From JBBSIN01 sp038232055 (GTDB lineage Bacteria > Actinomycetota > Actinomycetes > JADGOV01): a stretch of DNA of 32,543 nt. The position numbers were made by a program, and so were the translations under genes. Every line of letters begins with the position of its first letter. Within the stretch, counting starts at the first letter, position 1. Shown here in pieces: positions 8,932 to 16,329 of the stretch. The notes beneath the pieces are model-generated. The model had not been told where the DNA came from, ran no database searches, and saw only the letters and a program-made list of their open reading frames with translations. The DNA lies in the NCBI GenBank assembly GCA_038232055.1, contig JBBSIN010000025.1, positions 1-32,543 on the forward strand, in the 5' to 3' direction.

Positions 8932-10958
8932 GCCCCCGCTACGGTGCCCGCCTCGGCGTCCTGCGGGTCGCCGTCGTCGTCATGCTCGGCGTACTTCTCG
9001 GCCGACTCTGGTATCTCCAGATCTCCGGTCAGGGGGCGTATCAAGAGGCGGCGATCGCCAACTCGGTCCGCCAGGTCGTCGTCCCGGGCGAGCGGGGCCG
9101 CATCCTCGATGCCGCCGGCCGACCCCTCGTCGCCAACCGGTCGGCGCTCGTCGTGACCGTCGACCGGATTGCGCTGCAGCGCCAACCAGACTCCGGCCGG
9201 GCCGTGCTCCGCCGGCTCGCGCGCGTGCTGCATGTCCGGTACGACGAGCTGCGCCGCCGCACCACGCTCTGCGGGCCTGGCGCGGAGCCGCCGTGCTGGA
9301 ACGGGTCGCCGTACCAGCCGATTCCGGTCGCCGAACGTGCCGACGCCGCGGTGGCGCTGGCGATCGAGGAGCGGGCCGAGGACTTCCCCGGGGTGTCGGT
9401 CGAGGTGTCGAGCGTGCGCGACTATCCGCGGCCGGCCGGAGCGCTCGCCGCGCACCTCCTCGGCTACGTCGCGCCGATCAGTAGTGCGGAACTGGCCCGG
9501 CTGCCCCGCGCCCGGCAGGACCTGCGACGCAACGACGTCGTCGGGCGGGCGGGCCTGGAGCAGTCCTACCAGCCGGTCCTCGCCGGTCGTGACGGCGTCC
9601 GTCGGGTCGCGGTCGACGCCGTCGGGGCGGTGACCGGCACTGTCGACGAAACGCCACCGTCGCCAGGCGACGATCTCGTCACGAGCATCGACGCCCGCGT
9701 GCAGCGGGTGCTCGAGGACGCGCTGGGGCGCGGCATCGGCAAGGCGCGCGCCCGCGGCGAACCCGCGACGACGGCGGCGGGTGTGGTTCTCGACGCGCGC
9801 ACCGGCCACGTGGTTGCGATGGCGAGCTATCCGGCGTACCGCCCGGAGGTGTTCGTCGGGGGCATCTCCACCGTCGACTACCGCGCGGTGACCGACCCGG
9901 CGGCCGACGTGCCGCTGCTCAACCGGGCGGTCCAGGGGGAGTACGCCCCCGGGTCGTCGTTCAAGCCGATCTCTGTCTCGGGCGTGGTCACGGAGGGAAC
10001 CGCATCGTTCGACGGCCGCTACTCCTGCCCAGGCTCGGTGACGCTCGGCGACCGGGTCTTCCGCAATTTCGAGGGTACGGCGCTCGGCACCCTCGACCTG
10101 CACACGGCGCTGGTCAAGTCCTGCGACACGGTGTTCTACGGCTTCGCGCAGCACGACTGGTACGCCGACGAGGCCCGCATCCGGCACGGCGACCAGCCGG
10201 CGGAGGCCGCGCAGCGCATGGCACGCGCCTACGGACTCGGCTCCGATACCGGCGTCGACCTACCTGCGGAGAGCAGCGGCCAGATCGACGACCGGGCGTC
10301 GAAGCTCGAACGCTGGCAGCGCTACCTGCGGCCCAACGCGTGCGCCGGCGCGAAGCGGCGGGCGGTCGGCGACCCGTTGCGGCGGCTCGACCGAGAGAAC
10401 TGCGTCGACGGCTGGCGGTTCCGGCTCGGCGACCAGGCCAACTTCGACATCGGCCAGGGCACGGTGCTCGTCACTCCGCTGCAGCTCGCCGCGGCCTATG
10501 CCGCGCTGGTCAACGGCGGCACGGTGTACTCCCCGCGGGTCGGGAAGACGGTCATGGCCCCCGACGGACACGTCGTACGACGCCTATCCTGTCCGGTCCG
10601 CGGCCGGCTGCCGGTGCCCGCCCAGGTTCGCAAGGACATCGTGTCGGCGCTCTACGACGTCCCTCGCTGGGGCACCGCCGCCGGCGCGTTCGCCGGCTTC
10701 CCGCTGGACAGGATCCACGTCGGCGGCAAGACCGGCACCGCGCAGGCGGGTATCGACGCCAAGCACGACACCTCCTGGTTCGCGTCGTTCGCGGGGCGGC
10801 CCGGCGAGCAGCCGCAGTTCGTCACGGTCGTCGCTATCCCCAAGGGTGGGCAGGGGGCGCGCGCCGCGGCACCGGCCGTGCGGGCCGTCTGGGCGGGGAT
10901 CTACGGCGTCGGTAAGCAGCGCGCCGCGATACCGAGGCTGCTGAGGAGATCGCAGTGA
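8928..10958 (+). CDS. mrdA: penicillin-binding protein 2 (class B transpeptidase of the elongation complex)
   Basis: Peptidoglycan DD-transpeptidase working with RodA, 676 aa. The GTG at 8928 overlaps the mreD stop (GTGA); an upstream in-frame start at 8799 would overlap mreD by 130 nt and is rejected. One N-terminal membrane anchor (about residues 8-28, LGVLRVAVVVMLGVLLGRLWYLQI), a pedestal domain beginning RGRILDAAGRPLVANR, then the transpeptidase domain with S343-x-x-K346 (GSSFKP), S398-C-D (the SxD form typical of PBP2) and K601-T-G (GGKTGTAQ). A basic, cysteine-containing insert is present near residues 460-505. Next in line is rodA, with a 4-nt overlap. Confidence 0.96.
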   Translation: MSPRYGARLGVLRVAVVVMLGVLLGRLWYLQISGQGAYQEAAIANSVRQVVVPGERGRILDAAGRPLVANRSALVVTVDRIALQRQPDSGRAVLRRLARVLHVRYDELRRRTTLCGPGAEPPCWNGSPYQPIPVAERADAAVALAIEERAEDFPGVSVEVSSVRDYPRPAGALAAHLLGYVAPISSAELARLPRARQDLRRNDVVGRAGLEQSYQPVLAGRDGVRRVAVDAVGAVTGTVDETPPSPGDDLVTSIDARVQRVLEDALGRGIGKARARGEPATTAAGVVLDARTGHVVAMASYPAYRPEVFVGGISTVDYRAVTDPAADVPLLNRAVQGEYAPGSSFKPISVSGVVTEGTASFDGRYSCPGSVTLGDRVFRNFEGTALGTLDLHTALVKSCDTVFYGFAQHDWYADEARIRHGDQPAEAAQRMARAYGLGSDTGVDLPAESSGQIDDRASKLERWQRYLRPNACAGAKRRAVGDPLRRLDRENCVDGWRFRLGDQANFDIGQGTVLVTPLQLAAAYAALVNGGTVYSPRVGKTVMAPDGHVVRRLSCPVRGRLPVPAQVRKDIVSALYDVPRWGTAAGAFAGFPLDRIHVGGKTGTAQAGIDAKHDTSWFASFAGRPGEQPQFVTVVAIPKGGQGARAAAPAVRAVWAGIYGVGKQRAAIPRLLRRSQ

Positions 10959-12139
10959 GCACGCTCGCCGACGGCCTGCTCGCCGTCTCCGGGCGGCAGA
11001 GCCTGCGCCAGCGCACGCTGGAGCGCGACTCCGCCGTACGCCGCTTCGACTGGCTGCTCCTCGGCTCGGCGCTCGTCCTGTGCGCCGTCGGCGCGCTGCT
11101 CATCTGGTCGGCCACCCGCGGTGCGGCGGCGGTCCGAGGCACGTCGCCGACGGCCTACCTGCGGCGTGACGTGGTCAACATCGGGGTGGGCGCGCTGCTC
11201 GGTGCGGTCGTCGCTCTCGCCGGGAGCCGCGCGCTGCGTCGGGTCGCCCCGTGGGTCTACGCGCTCGCCTGCCTCGGGCTCGTCGTCGTACTCACGCCCC
11301 TCGGGTCCACGATCAACGGCTCGCACTCCTGGATCGTCCTCGGCGGCGGCGTCGAGGTGCAGCCCGCCGAGATCGCCAAGGTCGCGCTGGTCCTCGGGAT
11401 GGCACTCCTGCTCGGCGAGTGGCGAGCGACGCCGGACCGGCCGGGTCACCTCGAGGTGATCGTCGTCCTGCTGCTCGCCGGTCTGCCTCTCGGTCTCGTT
11501 CTGCTCCAGCCCGACCTCGGTACGTCGCTCGTCTTCATCTTCGTCGTGATCGGCGTCCTCGTCGTGTCCGGTGCTCCGAGGCGATGGGTGGCCGGCCTCG
11601 TGCTGGCGGGCGCCATCGGCTGCGTCGGCGTCGCGCAGCTGCATCTGCTCCAGGACTACCAGATACAGCGGTTCACCGCCTTCGTGCATCCGGGCGCCGA
11701 TCCGCGGGGTTTCGGCTACAACGCGACGCAGGCCCGGATCACGGTCGGCTCGGGTGGGGTGTTCGGCACCGGGCTCTTTCAGGGGCCACAGACCAACGGC
11801 CGGTTCGTACCCGAGCAGCGCACCGACTTCATCTTCACGGTCGCGGGCGAGGAGCTCGGCTTCGCCGGCGGCGCGACGATCATCCTGCTGCTCGGCCTGG
11901 TCCTGTGGCGTGGGCTGCGGATCGCCGCGCGGGCACCCGACCCGTTCGGCGCGATGGTCGCCGCGGGAGTCGTGTGCTGGTTCGCATTCCAGACCTTCGA
12001 GAACATCGGCATGACCGTCGGCATCATGCCGATCACCGGTCTGCCGCTGCCCTTTCTCTCCTACGGCGGCTCCGCGATGTTCGCCAACCTGGTGGCGGTC
12101 GGCATGCTGGAGAGCGTCGCGCTCTCCTCGCCCCGCTGA
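10955..12139 (+). CDS. rodA: rod shape-determining protein RodA (SEDS peptidoglycan glycosyltransferase)
   Basis: Polytopic SEDS-family enzyme that polymerises lipid II, 394 aa. About ten hydrophobic segments; family motifs include the loop with EQRTDFIFTVAGEELGF, preceded by GLFQGPQTNGRFVP, and the C-terminal PLPFLSYGGSAM. GTG start overlapping the PBP2 stop (GTGA). The first 33 residues are hydrophilic and cytosolic. Being last in the mre operon and coupled to a class B PBP argues for RodA rather than FtsW. Confidence 0.96.
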   Translation: MSTLADGLLAVSGRQSLRQRTLERDSAVRRFDWLLLGSALVLCAVGALLIWSATRGAAAVRGTSPTAYLRRDVVNIGVGALLGAVVALAGSRALRRVAPWVYALACLGLVVVLTPLGSTINGSHSWIVLGGGVEVQPAEIAKVALVLGMALLLGEWRATPDRPGHLEVIVVLLLAGLPLGLVLLQPDLGTSLVFIFVVIGVLVVSGAPRRWVAGLVLAGAIGCVGVAQLHLLQDYQIQRFTAFVHPGADPRGFGYNATQARITVGSGGVFGTGLFQGPQTNGRFVPEQRTDFIFTVAGEELGFAGGATIILLLGLVLWRGLRIAARAPDPFGAMVAAGVVCWFAFQTFENIGMTVGIMPITGLPLPFLSYGGSAMFANLVAVGMLESVALSSPR

Positions 12140-12141
12140 CG

Positions 12142-12179
12142 ACCCGCCCCCATCACCGCCACCCGCTCCCATCACCGCC
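12142..12179. repeat. two tandem copies of a 19-bp unit
   Basis: ACCCGCCCCCATCACCGCC (12142-12160) is followed directly by the same unit with one change (12161-12179). It begins 2 bp after the rodA stop and runs into the left arm of the palindrome at 12175. Confidence 0.85.
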
Positions 12180-12240
12180 GATCATGGGGTTTGGCTGCTC
12201 GCTGACGGCGTGTCGCGCGGCCGAACCCCATGATCGGCGG
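12175..12240. repeat. palindromic element, copy A (possible terminator of the mre operon)
   Basis: A 20-bp stem (12175-12194 with 12221-12240, one G.T pair) encloses a 26-nt loop. The arms carry GATCATGGGGTTT and its complement AACCCCATGATC. The loop contains ACGGCGTGTCGCGCGG, also found in copy B at 13347-13410. There is no U tract. It lies between rodA and the convergent minus-strand gene and could serve both as a terminator. Confidence 0.85.
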
Positions 12241-12280
12241 GGAGGGCGGCCGACACGGGAAGGAAAGTGGATCGCATAGT

Positions 12281-12328
12281 GCACAGGCGTCGTACCGGAC
12301 GGCTGCGCAGGCGTCGTACCGGGAGGCT
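12281..12328. repeat. two tandem copies of a 24-bp unit
   Basis: Units 12281-12304 and 12305-12328 match at 21 of 24 positions and share CAGGCGTCGTACCGG. They sit immediately downstream of the stop of the minus-strand DUF559 gene (stop at 12332-12334). Confidence 0.8.
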
Positions 12329-12331
12329 GCG

Positions 12332-13216
12332 TCAGAGTTGGCGACCGACGCGACGGGACAGCGTCTCGCGGACAGTCCACGCGATGTACGCCGGTCGACC
12401 CACTGCATCTGCCCACGTGAAGCGGATCAGGTGCCAGCCGAGCGCGCCTAGCACGTTGGCGCGGCGCCGGTCGTGGTACAGCGCGTTCGGAACTGAGTGG
12501 GGTCCCCATCCGTCGGCCTCGATGCCCAGGAGGGCGTCGTCGTACGCAAGATCCAGTACGGCGACGAGGTGGCCTTCATGCGTGCGCACCTCGCGCTGAA
12601 GATGCGGTATCGGCAGCCCGCCGTCGTACAGGTCCAACCTCACCGCCGTCTCCAGCGGTGACTCACTCCGCGGCTCCAGCAACCCCCGGCGCCTCCGGGC
12701 GCGGATGATCCGTCTCTGGCCGGCCGACCTGGCGAGCGCCTCGTCGAGCTCGTCCGGCGTGAGCTTGCCTTGCCGGATGGCGTCCTCGCATGCCCAGATG
12801 GCCGTGAGACGGTCGGCGTCGCACAGGAGGTCGACGAGGGTCCGCGGGAGTGCTGTCACCGGGATGCCCGCCACCACGACGATGTCGCCGTCGCCCAGTG
12901 ATCGGACGCGGACCCGCAGGTCGGGCCGCGACGCACGTCCCGTGCGCCCGAGCACCGTCACCTCCGGCCGCGGCGGACGCGAGACGATCGAGACTTGGTG
13001 CACCACTGCCGCGCTGGTACCGCTTGCCACCGCGCCGGATCCGCTCGCCAGCACGGCGGATAGGACCCGCACCAGCTCTGACGTCACGGCGTCGCCCTCG
13101 GCGTAGACGCCCCGGAACTGCCTGGACAGGTCGCCACGAAGAGTCGCTGCCGCAATGGTGTGGCGCGTTCCGCCGTCCTGGAGCAGCGTCCGGCGCAGCA
13201 CGGGGACGGCGGCCAT
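12332..13216 (-). CDS. AbiEi-like antitoxin-domain / DUF559 (Vsr-like nuclease fold) protein
   Basis: 294-aa protein of a family common as orphans in actinobacteria. Residues 1-80 resemble the winged-helix N-terminal domain seen in AbiEi-type antitoxins (LRGDLSRQFRGVYAEGD). Residues 185-290 look like DUF559: E189 in SPLET, D222 in AVLDLAYDD, E233-x-D235 in IEADGWGPHS, then DRRRANVLGALGWHLIRFTW, consistent with a PD-(D/E)xK/Vsr-type fold. The ATG at 13216 is chosen because the ORF upstream of it (to 13402) runs through palindromic repeat B and has no family-like sequence. No partner toxin such as AbiEii is next to it. It is the only substantial minus-strand gene in the first 28 kb and lies between two related palindromes, so it was probably acquired separately. 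Function is unknown; cleavage activity is not shown. Confidence 0.75.
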   Translation of the reverse strand: MAAVPVLRRTLLQDGGTRHTIAAATLRGDLSRQFRGVYAEGDAVTSELVRVLSAVLASGSGAVASGTSAAVVHQVSIVSRPPRPEVTVLGRTGRASRPDLRVRVRSLGDGDIVVVAGIPVTALPRTLVDLLCDADRLTAIWACEDAIRQGKLTPDELDEALARSAGQRRIIRARRRRGLLEPRSESPLETAVRLDLYDGGLPIPHLQREVRTHEGHLVAVLDLAYDDALLGIEADGWGPHSVPNALYHDRRRANVLGALGWHLIRFTWADAVGRPAYIAWTVRETLSRRVGRQL

Positions 13217-13346
13217 GCTGTCCAGGCTGGGTCTCGCGGCTGCCCACCAACAGCAGCACCGGTGACCCTGTGGACAGGAGCTGGGTGCCGCCAGGGACGC
13301 CCTGTGAACGAACCCGCCCTCGACGAACCTCCGCGCCCGACGGCCG

Positions 13347-13410
13347 GCGCGATCATGGGGTTTGACCACGTTGGTACGGCGTGTCGCGCGGCCAAACCTC
13401 ATGATCGCGC
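13347..13410. repeat. palindromic element, copy B
   Basis: An 18-bp stem (13347-13364 with 13393-13410, one mismatch that would be a G.U pair) and a 28-nt loop. Arms again carry GATCATGGGGTTTG / CAAACCTCATGATC; the loop shares ACGGCGTGTCGCGCGGCC with copy A, in the same orientation. It lies upstream of the DUF559 gene and 57 bp before the radical SAM gene. Confidence 0.85.
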
Positions 13411-13451
13411 AAGAAGGGGGCCGGCAGCGGCGGCAAGGGGTGAGCGCGGGT

Positions 13452-13457
13452 TACCCT
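13452..13457 (+). promoter_or_regulatory. possible -10 box for the radical SAM operon
   Basis: TACCCT is 9 nt before the ATG at 13467. There is no Shine-Dalgarno sequence in between, so a leaderless or very short leader transcript is likely. Confidence 0.4.
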
Positions 13458-13466
13458 GGCCGCACG

Positions 13467-15389
13467 ATGGCTGCCGACAGCGTGTTCCCCCGCCTCGAGC
13501 CGCTGCTGCCTCGGGTCACCAAGCCGATTCAGTACGTCGGCGGCGAGCTCAACGCGCAGCTCAAGGACTGGGACGCCGCCGACGTCCGGTGGTGCCTCAT
13601 GTACCCGGACGCGTACGAGGTCGGCTTGCCCAATCAGGGCGTGCAGATCCTCTACGAGGTGCTCAACGAGATGCCGGGCGTGCTGGCCGAGCGCACGTAC
13701 GCCGTCTGGCCCGACCTCGAGGCCCTCATGCGCGAGCACGGCGTACCGCAGTTCACCGTCGACGCGCACCGGCCGGTACGCGCGTTCGACGTACTCGGCG
13801 TGAGCTTCTCCACCGAACTCGGTTACACGAACCTGCTCACCGCGCTCGACCTCGCCGGCATCCCGCTGGCGGCACAGGACCGCACGGACGACGACCCGAT
13901 CGTGCTCGCCGGCGGGCACGCCGCCTTCAACCCCGAGCCGATCGCCGACTTCCTCGACGCGGCGGTGCTCGGCGACGGTGAGCAGGTCGTCATTGCGATC
14001 ACCGAGGTCGTCCGCGAGTGGAAGGCCGAAGGGCGCCCCGGCGGCCGCGACGGGCTGCTGCTGCGCCTCGCGGCCGGCGGCGGGGTCTACGTGCCGCGCT
14101 TCTACGACGTCGACTACCTGCTCGACGGCCGGATCCGTCGGGTGGTCCCGAACCGGTCCGGGGTGCCGTACCGGGTGGCCAAGCACACGGTCATGGACCT
14201 CGATGCCTGGCCGTACCCCAAGCAGCCGCTGGTGCCGCTCGCCGAGACCGTGCACGAGCGATACAGCGTCGAGATCTTCCGCGGCTGCACGCGCGGCTGC
14301 CGGTTCTGCCAGGCCGGAATGATCACCCGGCCGGTGCGCGAGCGCAGCATCACCACGATCGGCGACATGGTGCAGGCCGGCGTCGAGGCGACCGGCTTCG
14401 AGGAGGTCGGGCTGCTGTCGTTGTCGAGCGCGGACCACTCTGAGATCGGCGACATCGCCAAGGGGCTCGCGCAGCGCTACGCGGGCACCAACACCTCGCT
14501 GTCGCTGCCGAGCACCCGGGTCGACGCCTTCAACGTCACGCTGGCCGACGAGCTGTCCCGCAACGGCCGCCGCAGTGGCCTGACCTTCGCGCCCGAAGGC
14601 GGCTCGGAGCGTATCCGCAGGGTGATCAACAAGATGGTCACCGAGGAGGACCTCATCCGTACGGTGACGACGGCCTACGCGGGTGGGTGGCGGCAGGTCA
14701 AGCTCTACTTCATGTGCGGACTCCCGACGGAGACCGACGATGACGTCGTACAGATCGCCCGCCTGGCGCGAGAGGTCATCCGCGCAGGCCGCAGGGTAAC
14801 CGGGCGCAACGACATCCGCTGCACCGTCTCCATCGGCGGCTTCGTGCCCAAGCCGCACACGCCGTTCCAGTGGGCCGGCCAACTCGACCCGGACACCACG
14901 GACGCGCGCCTGCGGCTGCTCCGTGATGCCATCGGGCGTGATCCCGCCACGAAAAAGGCGATCGGCTATCGCTATCACGACGGCAAGCCCGGGATCATCG
15001 AAGGTCTCCTGTCCCGGGGTGACCGCCGGGTCGGCGCGGTGATCCGCCGGGTGTGGGAGGGCGGCGGCCGGTTCGATGGCTGGAGCGAACACTTCTCCTA
15101 CGACCGCTGGATGGCGGCCTGCGACGCGGCCTTCGCCGAGGGGCCGGTCGACCTCGACTGGTACACGACCCGAGAGCGCGAGCTTCCCGAGGTGCTGCCC
15201 TGGGACCACCTCGACTCCGGTCTCGACAAGGACTGGCTCTGGCAGGACTGGCAGGACGCGCTGGCGGGCGGCGAGGTCGAGGACTGCCGCTGGCAGCCCT
15301 GCTACGACTGCGGTGTCTGCCCCGGGATGGACACCGAGATCCAGATCGGACCGACCGGCCGGAGCCTGCTGCCGCTCACGCCGGCCTGA
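13467..15389 (+). CDS. uncharacterised radical SAM protein, TIGR03960-like (rSAM_fuse_unch)
   Basis: 640-aa member of a widespread but uncharacterised radical SAM family. Residues 20-200 form a B12-binding-like Rossmann region (MYPDAYEVGLPNQGVQILYEVLN; LAGGHAAFNPEPIADFLDAAVLGDGE). The cobalamin-coordinating DxHxxG histidine is not present; the aligned stretch reads D48-A-Y-E-V-G53. The radical SAM [4Fe-4S] motif is C274-x3-C278-x2-C281 (GCTRGCRFCQAG), followed by the barrel (LSLPSTRVDAFN; LTFAPEGGSERIRRVINK; KLYFMCGLPTETDDDV). Near the C-terminus a second cysteine group, CRWQPCYDCGVC (C-x4-C-x2-C-x2-C), could bind another cluster. The ATG at 13467 is favoured over an upstream in-frame start at 13362 that would run through palindrome B. 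Its stop overlaps the partner gene by 1 nt. Reaction and substrate are unknown; the neighbourhood suggests RNA or ribosome modification. Confidence 0.9.
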   Translation: MAADSVFPRLEPLLPRVTKPIQYVGGELNAQLKDWDAADVRWCLMYPDAYEVGLPNQGVQILYEVLNEMPGVLAERTYAVWPDLEALMREHGVPQFTVDAHRPVRAFDVLGVSFSTELGYTNLLTALDLAGIPLAAQDRTDDDPIVLAGGHAAFNPEPIADFLDAAVLGDGEQVVIAITEVVREWKAEGRPGGRDGLLLRLAAGGGVYVPRFYDVDYLLDGRIRRVVPNRSGVPYRVAKHTVMDLDAWPYPKQPLVPLAETVHERYSVEIFRGCTRGCRFCQAGMITRPVRERSITTIGDMVQAGVEATGFEEVGLLSLSSADHSEIGDIAKGLAQRYAGTNTSLSLPSTRVDAFNVTLADELSRNGRRSGLTFAPEGGSERIRRVINKMVTEEDLIRTVTTAYAGGWRQVKLYFMCGLPTETDDDVVQIARLAREVIRAGRRVTGRNDIRCTVSIGGFVPKPHTPFQWAGQLDPDTTDARLRLLRDAIGRDPATKKAIGYRYHDGKPGIIEGLLSRGDRRVGAVIRRVWEGGGRFDGWSEHFSYDRWMAACDAAFAEGPVDLDWYTTRERELPEVLPWDHLDSGLDKDWLWQDWQDALAGGEVEDCRWQPCYDCGVCPGMDTEIQIGPTGRSLLPLTPA

Positions 15390-16213
15390 TGGCGCGTACG
15401 CCGGGCGGCCCGCCGCCACCCCCGGCCGTGCAACGACTGCGCATCCACTTCGCTAAGCGCGGCCGGCTGCGCTTCACCAGCCATCGGGACTTCCAGCGCG
15501 CCTTTGAGCGGGCGCTGCGCCGCGCCGGCGTACCAATGGCCTACTCCGCCGGCTTCAGCCCGCACCCGAAGATCTCCTATATCGGAGCGGCGCCCACCGG
15601 CACCGCCAGCGAGGCCGAGTACCTGGAGATCGCGGTCACTGACCGCCTCGATCCCCAGACCGTACGCCGAGCCCTCGACGCGGCGCTTCCGCCAGGACTC
15701 GATGTGCTGGAGGTCGTCGAGGCGGCCGGCGGCTCGCTCGCGGAGCGGGTGGCGGCGTCGGTGTGGGAGGTGCGGTTGCCCGGCATTTCGACCTACGACG
15801 CGGAGGCTGCGGTCGAGCGCTTCCTCGCCGCCGACGCGGTGGAAGTGGAGCGGGTGTTGAAGGACGGCCGGCGTCGACTCGACGCTCGGGCACCGGTCCT
15901 GCGCGCCGAGGTGGCGACCGCGGACGACTGTGCGATAATCGAGATGGTCGTCCGGCACGTCACACCCGCCGTACGACCCGACGATGTCCTGGTCGGGCTT
16001 CGTCAGGTGGCTGATCTGGCGCCGCCCGTCGCACCGATGGTGACGCGGCTGGCGCAGGGGCTGCTCGACGACAGCGACCCGCCCGCCGGCCAGCTCGCCG
16101 ATCCGCTCGCGCCCGACCGGAACGCCGCTACCGCTGGCGCCCCGGCTGCCGACGGGGTCGAGGATGCGGATCCGGTGCAGACAACGGATGTCGTCGGCGC
16201 GTCGCCCGCCTGA
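15389..16213 (+). CDS. radical SAM-linked protein, TIGR03936-like (DUF2344)
   Basis: 274-aa protein of a family found next to, or fused with, the radical SAM protein just upstream. Conserved core at residues 15-215: VQRLRIHFAKRGRLRFTSHRDFQRAFERALRRAGVPMAYSAGFSPHPKISY is the signature start of the family. Residues 220-274 are an Ala/Pro/Asp-rich tail that looks disordered. The ATG overlaps the TGA of the radical SAM gene by 1 nt, so they are coupled and probably work as one unit. The role is unknown; a substrate-presenting partner is an inference from the frequent fusion of the two families. Confidence 0.88.
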   Translation: MARTPGGPPPPPAVQRLRIHFAKRGRLRFTSHRDFQRAFERALRRAGVPMAYSAGFSPHPKISYIGAAPTGTASEAEYLEIAVTDRLDPQTVRRALDAALPPGLDVLEVVEAAGGSLAERVAASVWEVRLPGISTYDAEAAVERFLAADAVEVERVLKDGRRRLDARAPVLRAEVATADDCAIIEMVVRHVTPAVRPDDVLVGLRQVADLAPPVAPMVTRLAQGLLDDSDPPAGQLADPLAPDRNAATAGAPAADGVEDADPVQTTDVVGASPA

Positions 16214-16242
16214 TCCGGGTGTCGTGCGCTGCCATGGACTTC

Positions 16243-16310
16243 GCGCCGGCCTTTCGGCCGGCGCATCCGAGAAGCTCCTGCGCGGTCGCGTGCAGCACGC
16301 GCCCGGGAGC
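16243..16310 (+). promoter_or_regulatory. two hairpins in the leader of the RNase E/G gene
   Basis: A perfect 9-bp stem with loop TTTC (16243-16251 with 16256-16264) is followed by a second stem (16274-16284 with 16298-16310, two small bulges). Neither has a U tract. They fill the 116-nt space between the radical SAM-linked gene and RNase E/G. They may be a processing or autoregulatory site, or a weak terminator. Confidence 0.45.
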
Positions 16311-16329
16311 GTGAACAGGAGAGCACTCG

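Noticed and set aside
12142..12328. CRISPR-like array
   Set aside because: There are only two directly adjoining copies of each unit, with no spacers and no cas genes.
12153..12509. Minus-strand frame with repeated PPGTTPAQPSGTTP residues
   Set aside because: It is only the translation of the 24-bp tandem repeat and palindrome; no start signal and no family.
13353..15419. 688-aa minus-strand open frame opposite the radical SAM gene
   Set aside because: Antisense shadow; the + strand frame has clear cluster motifs.
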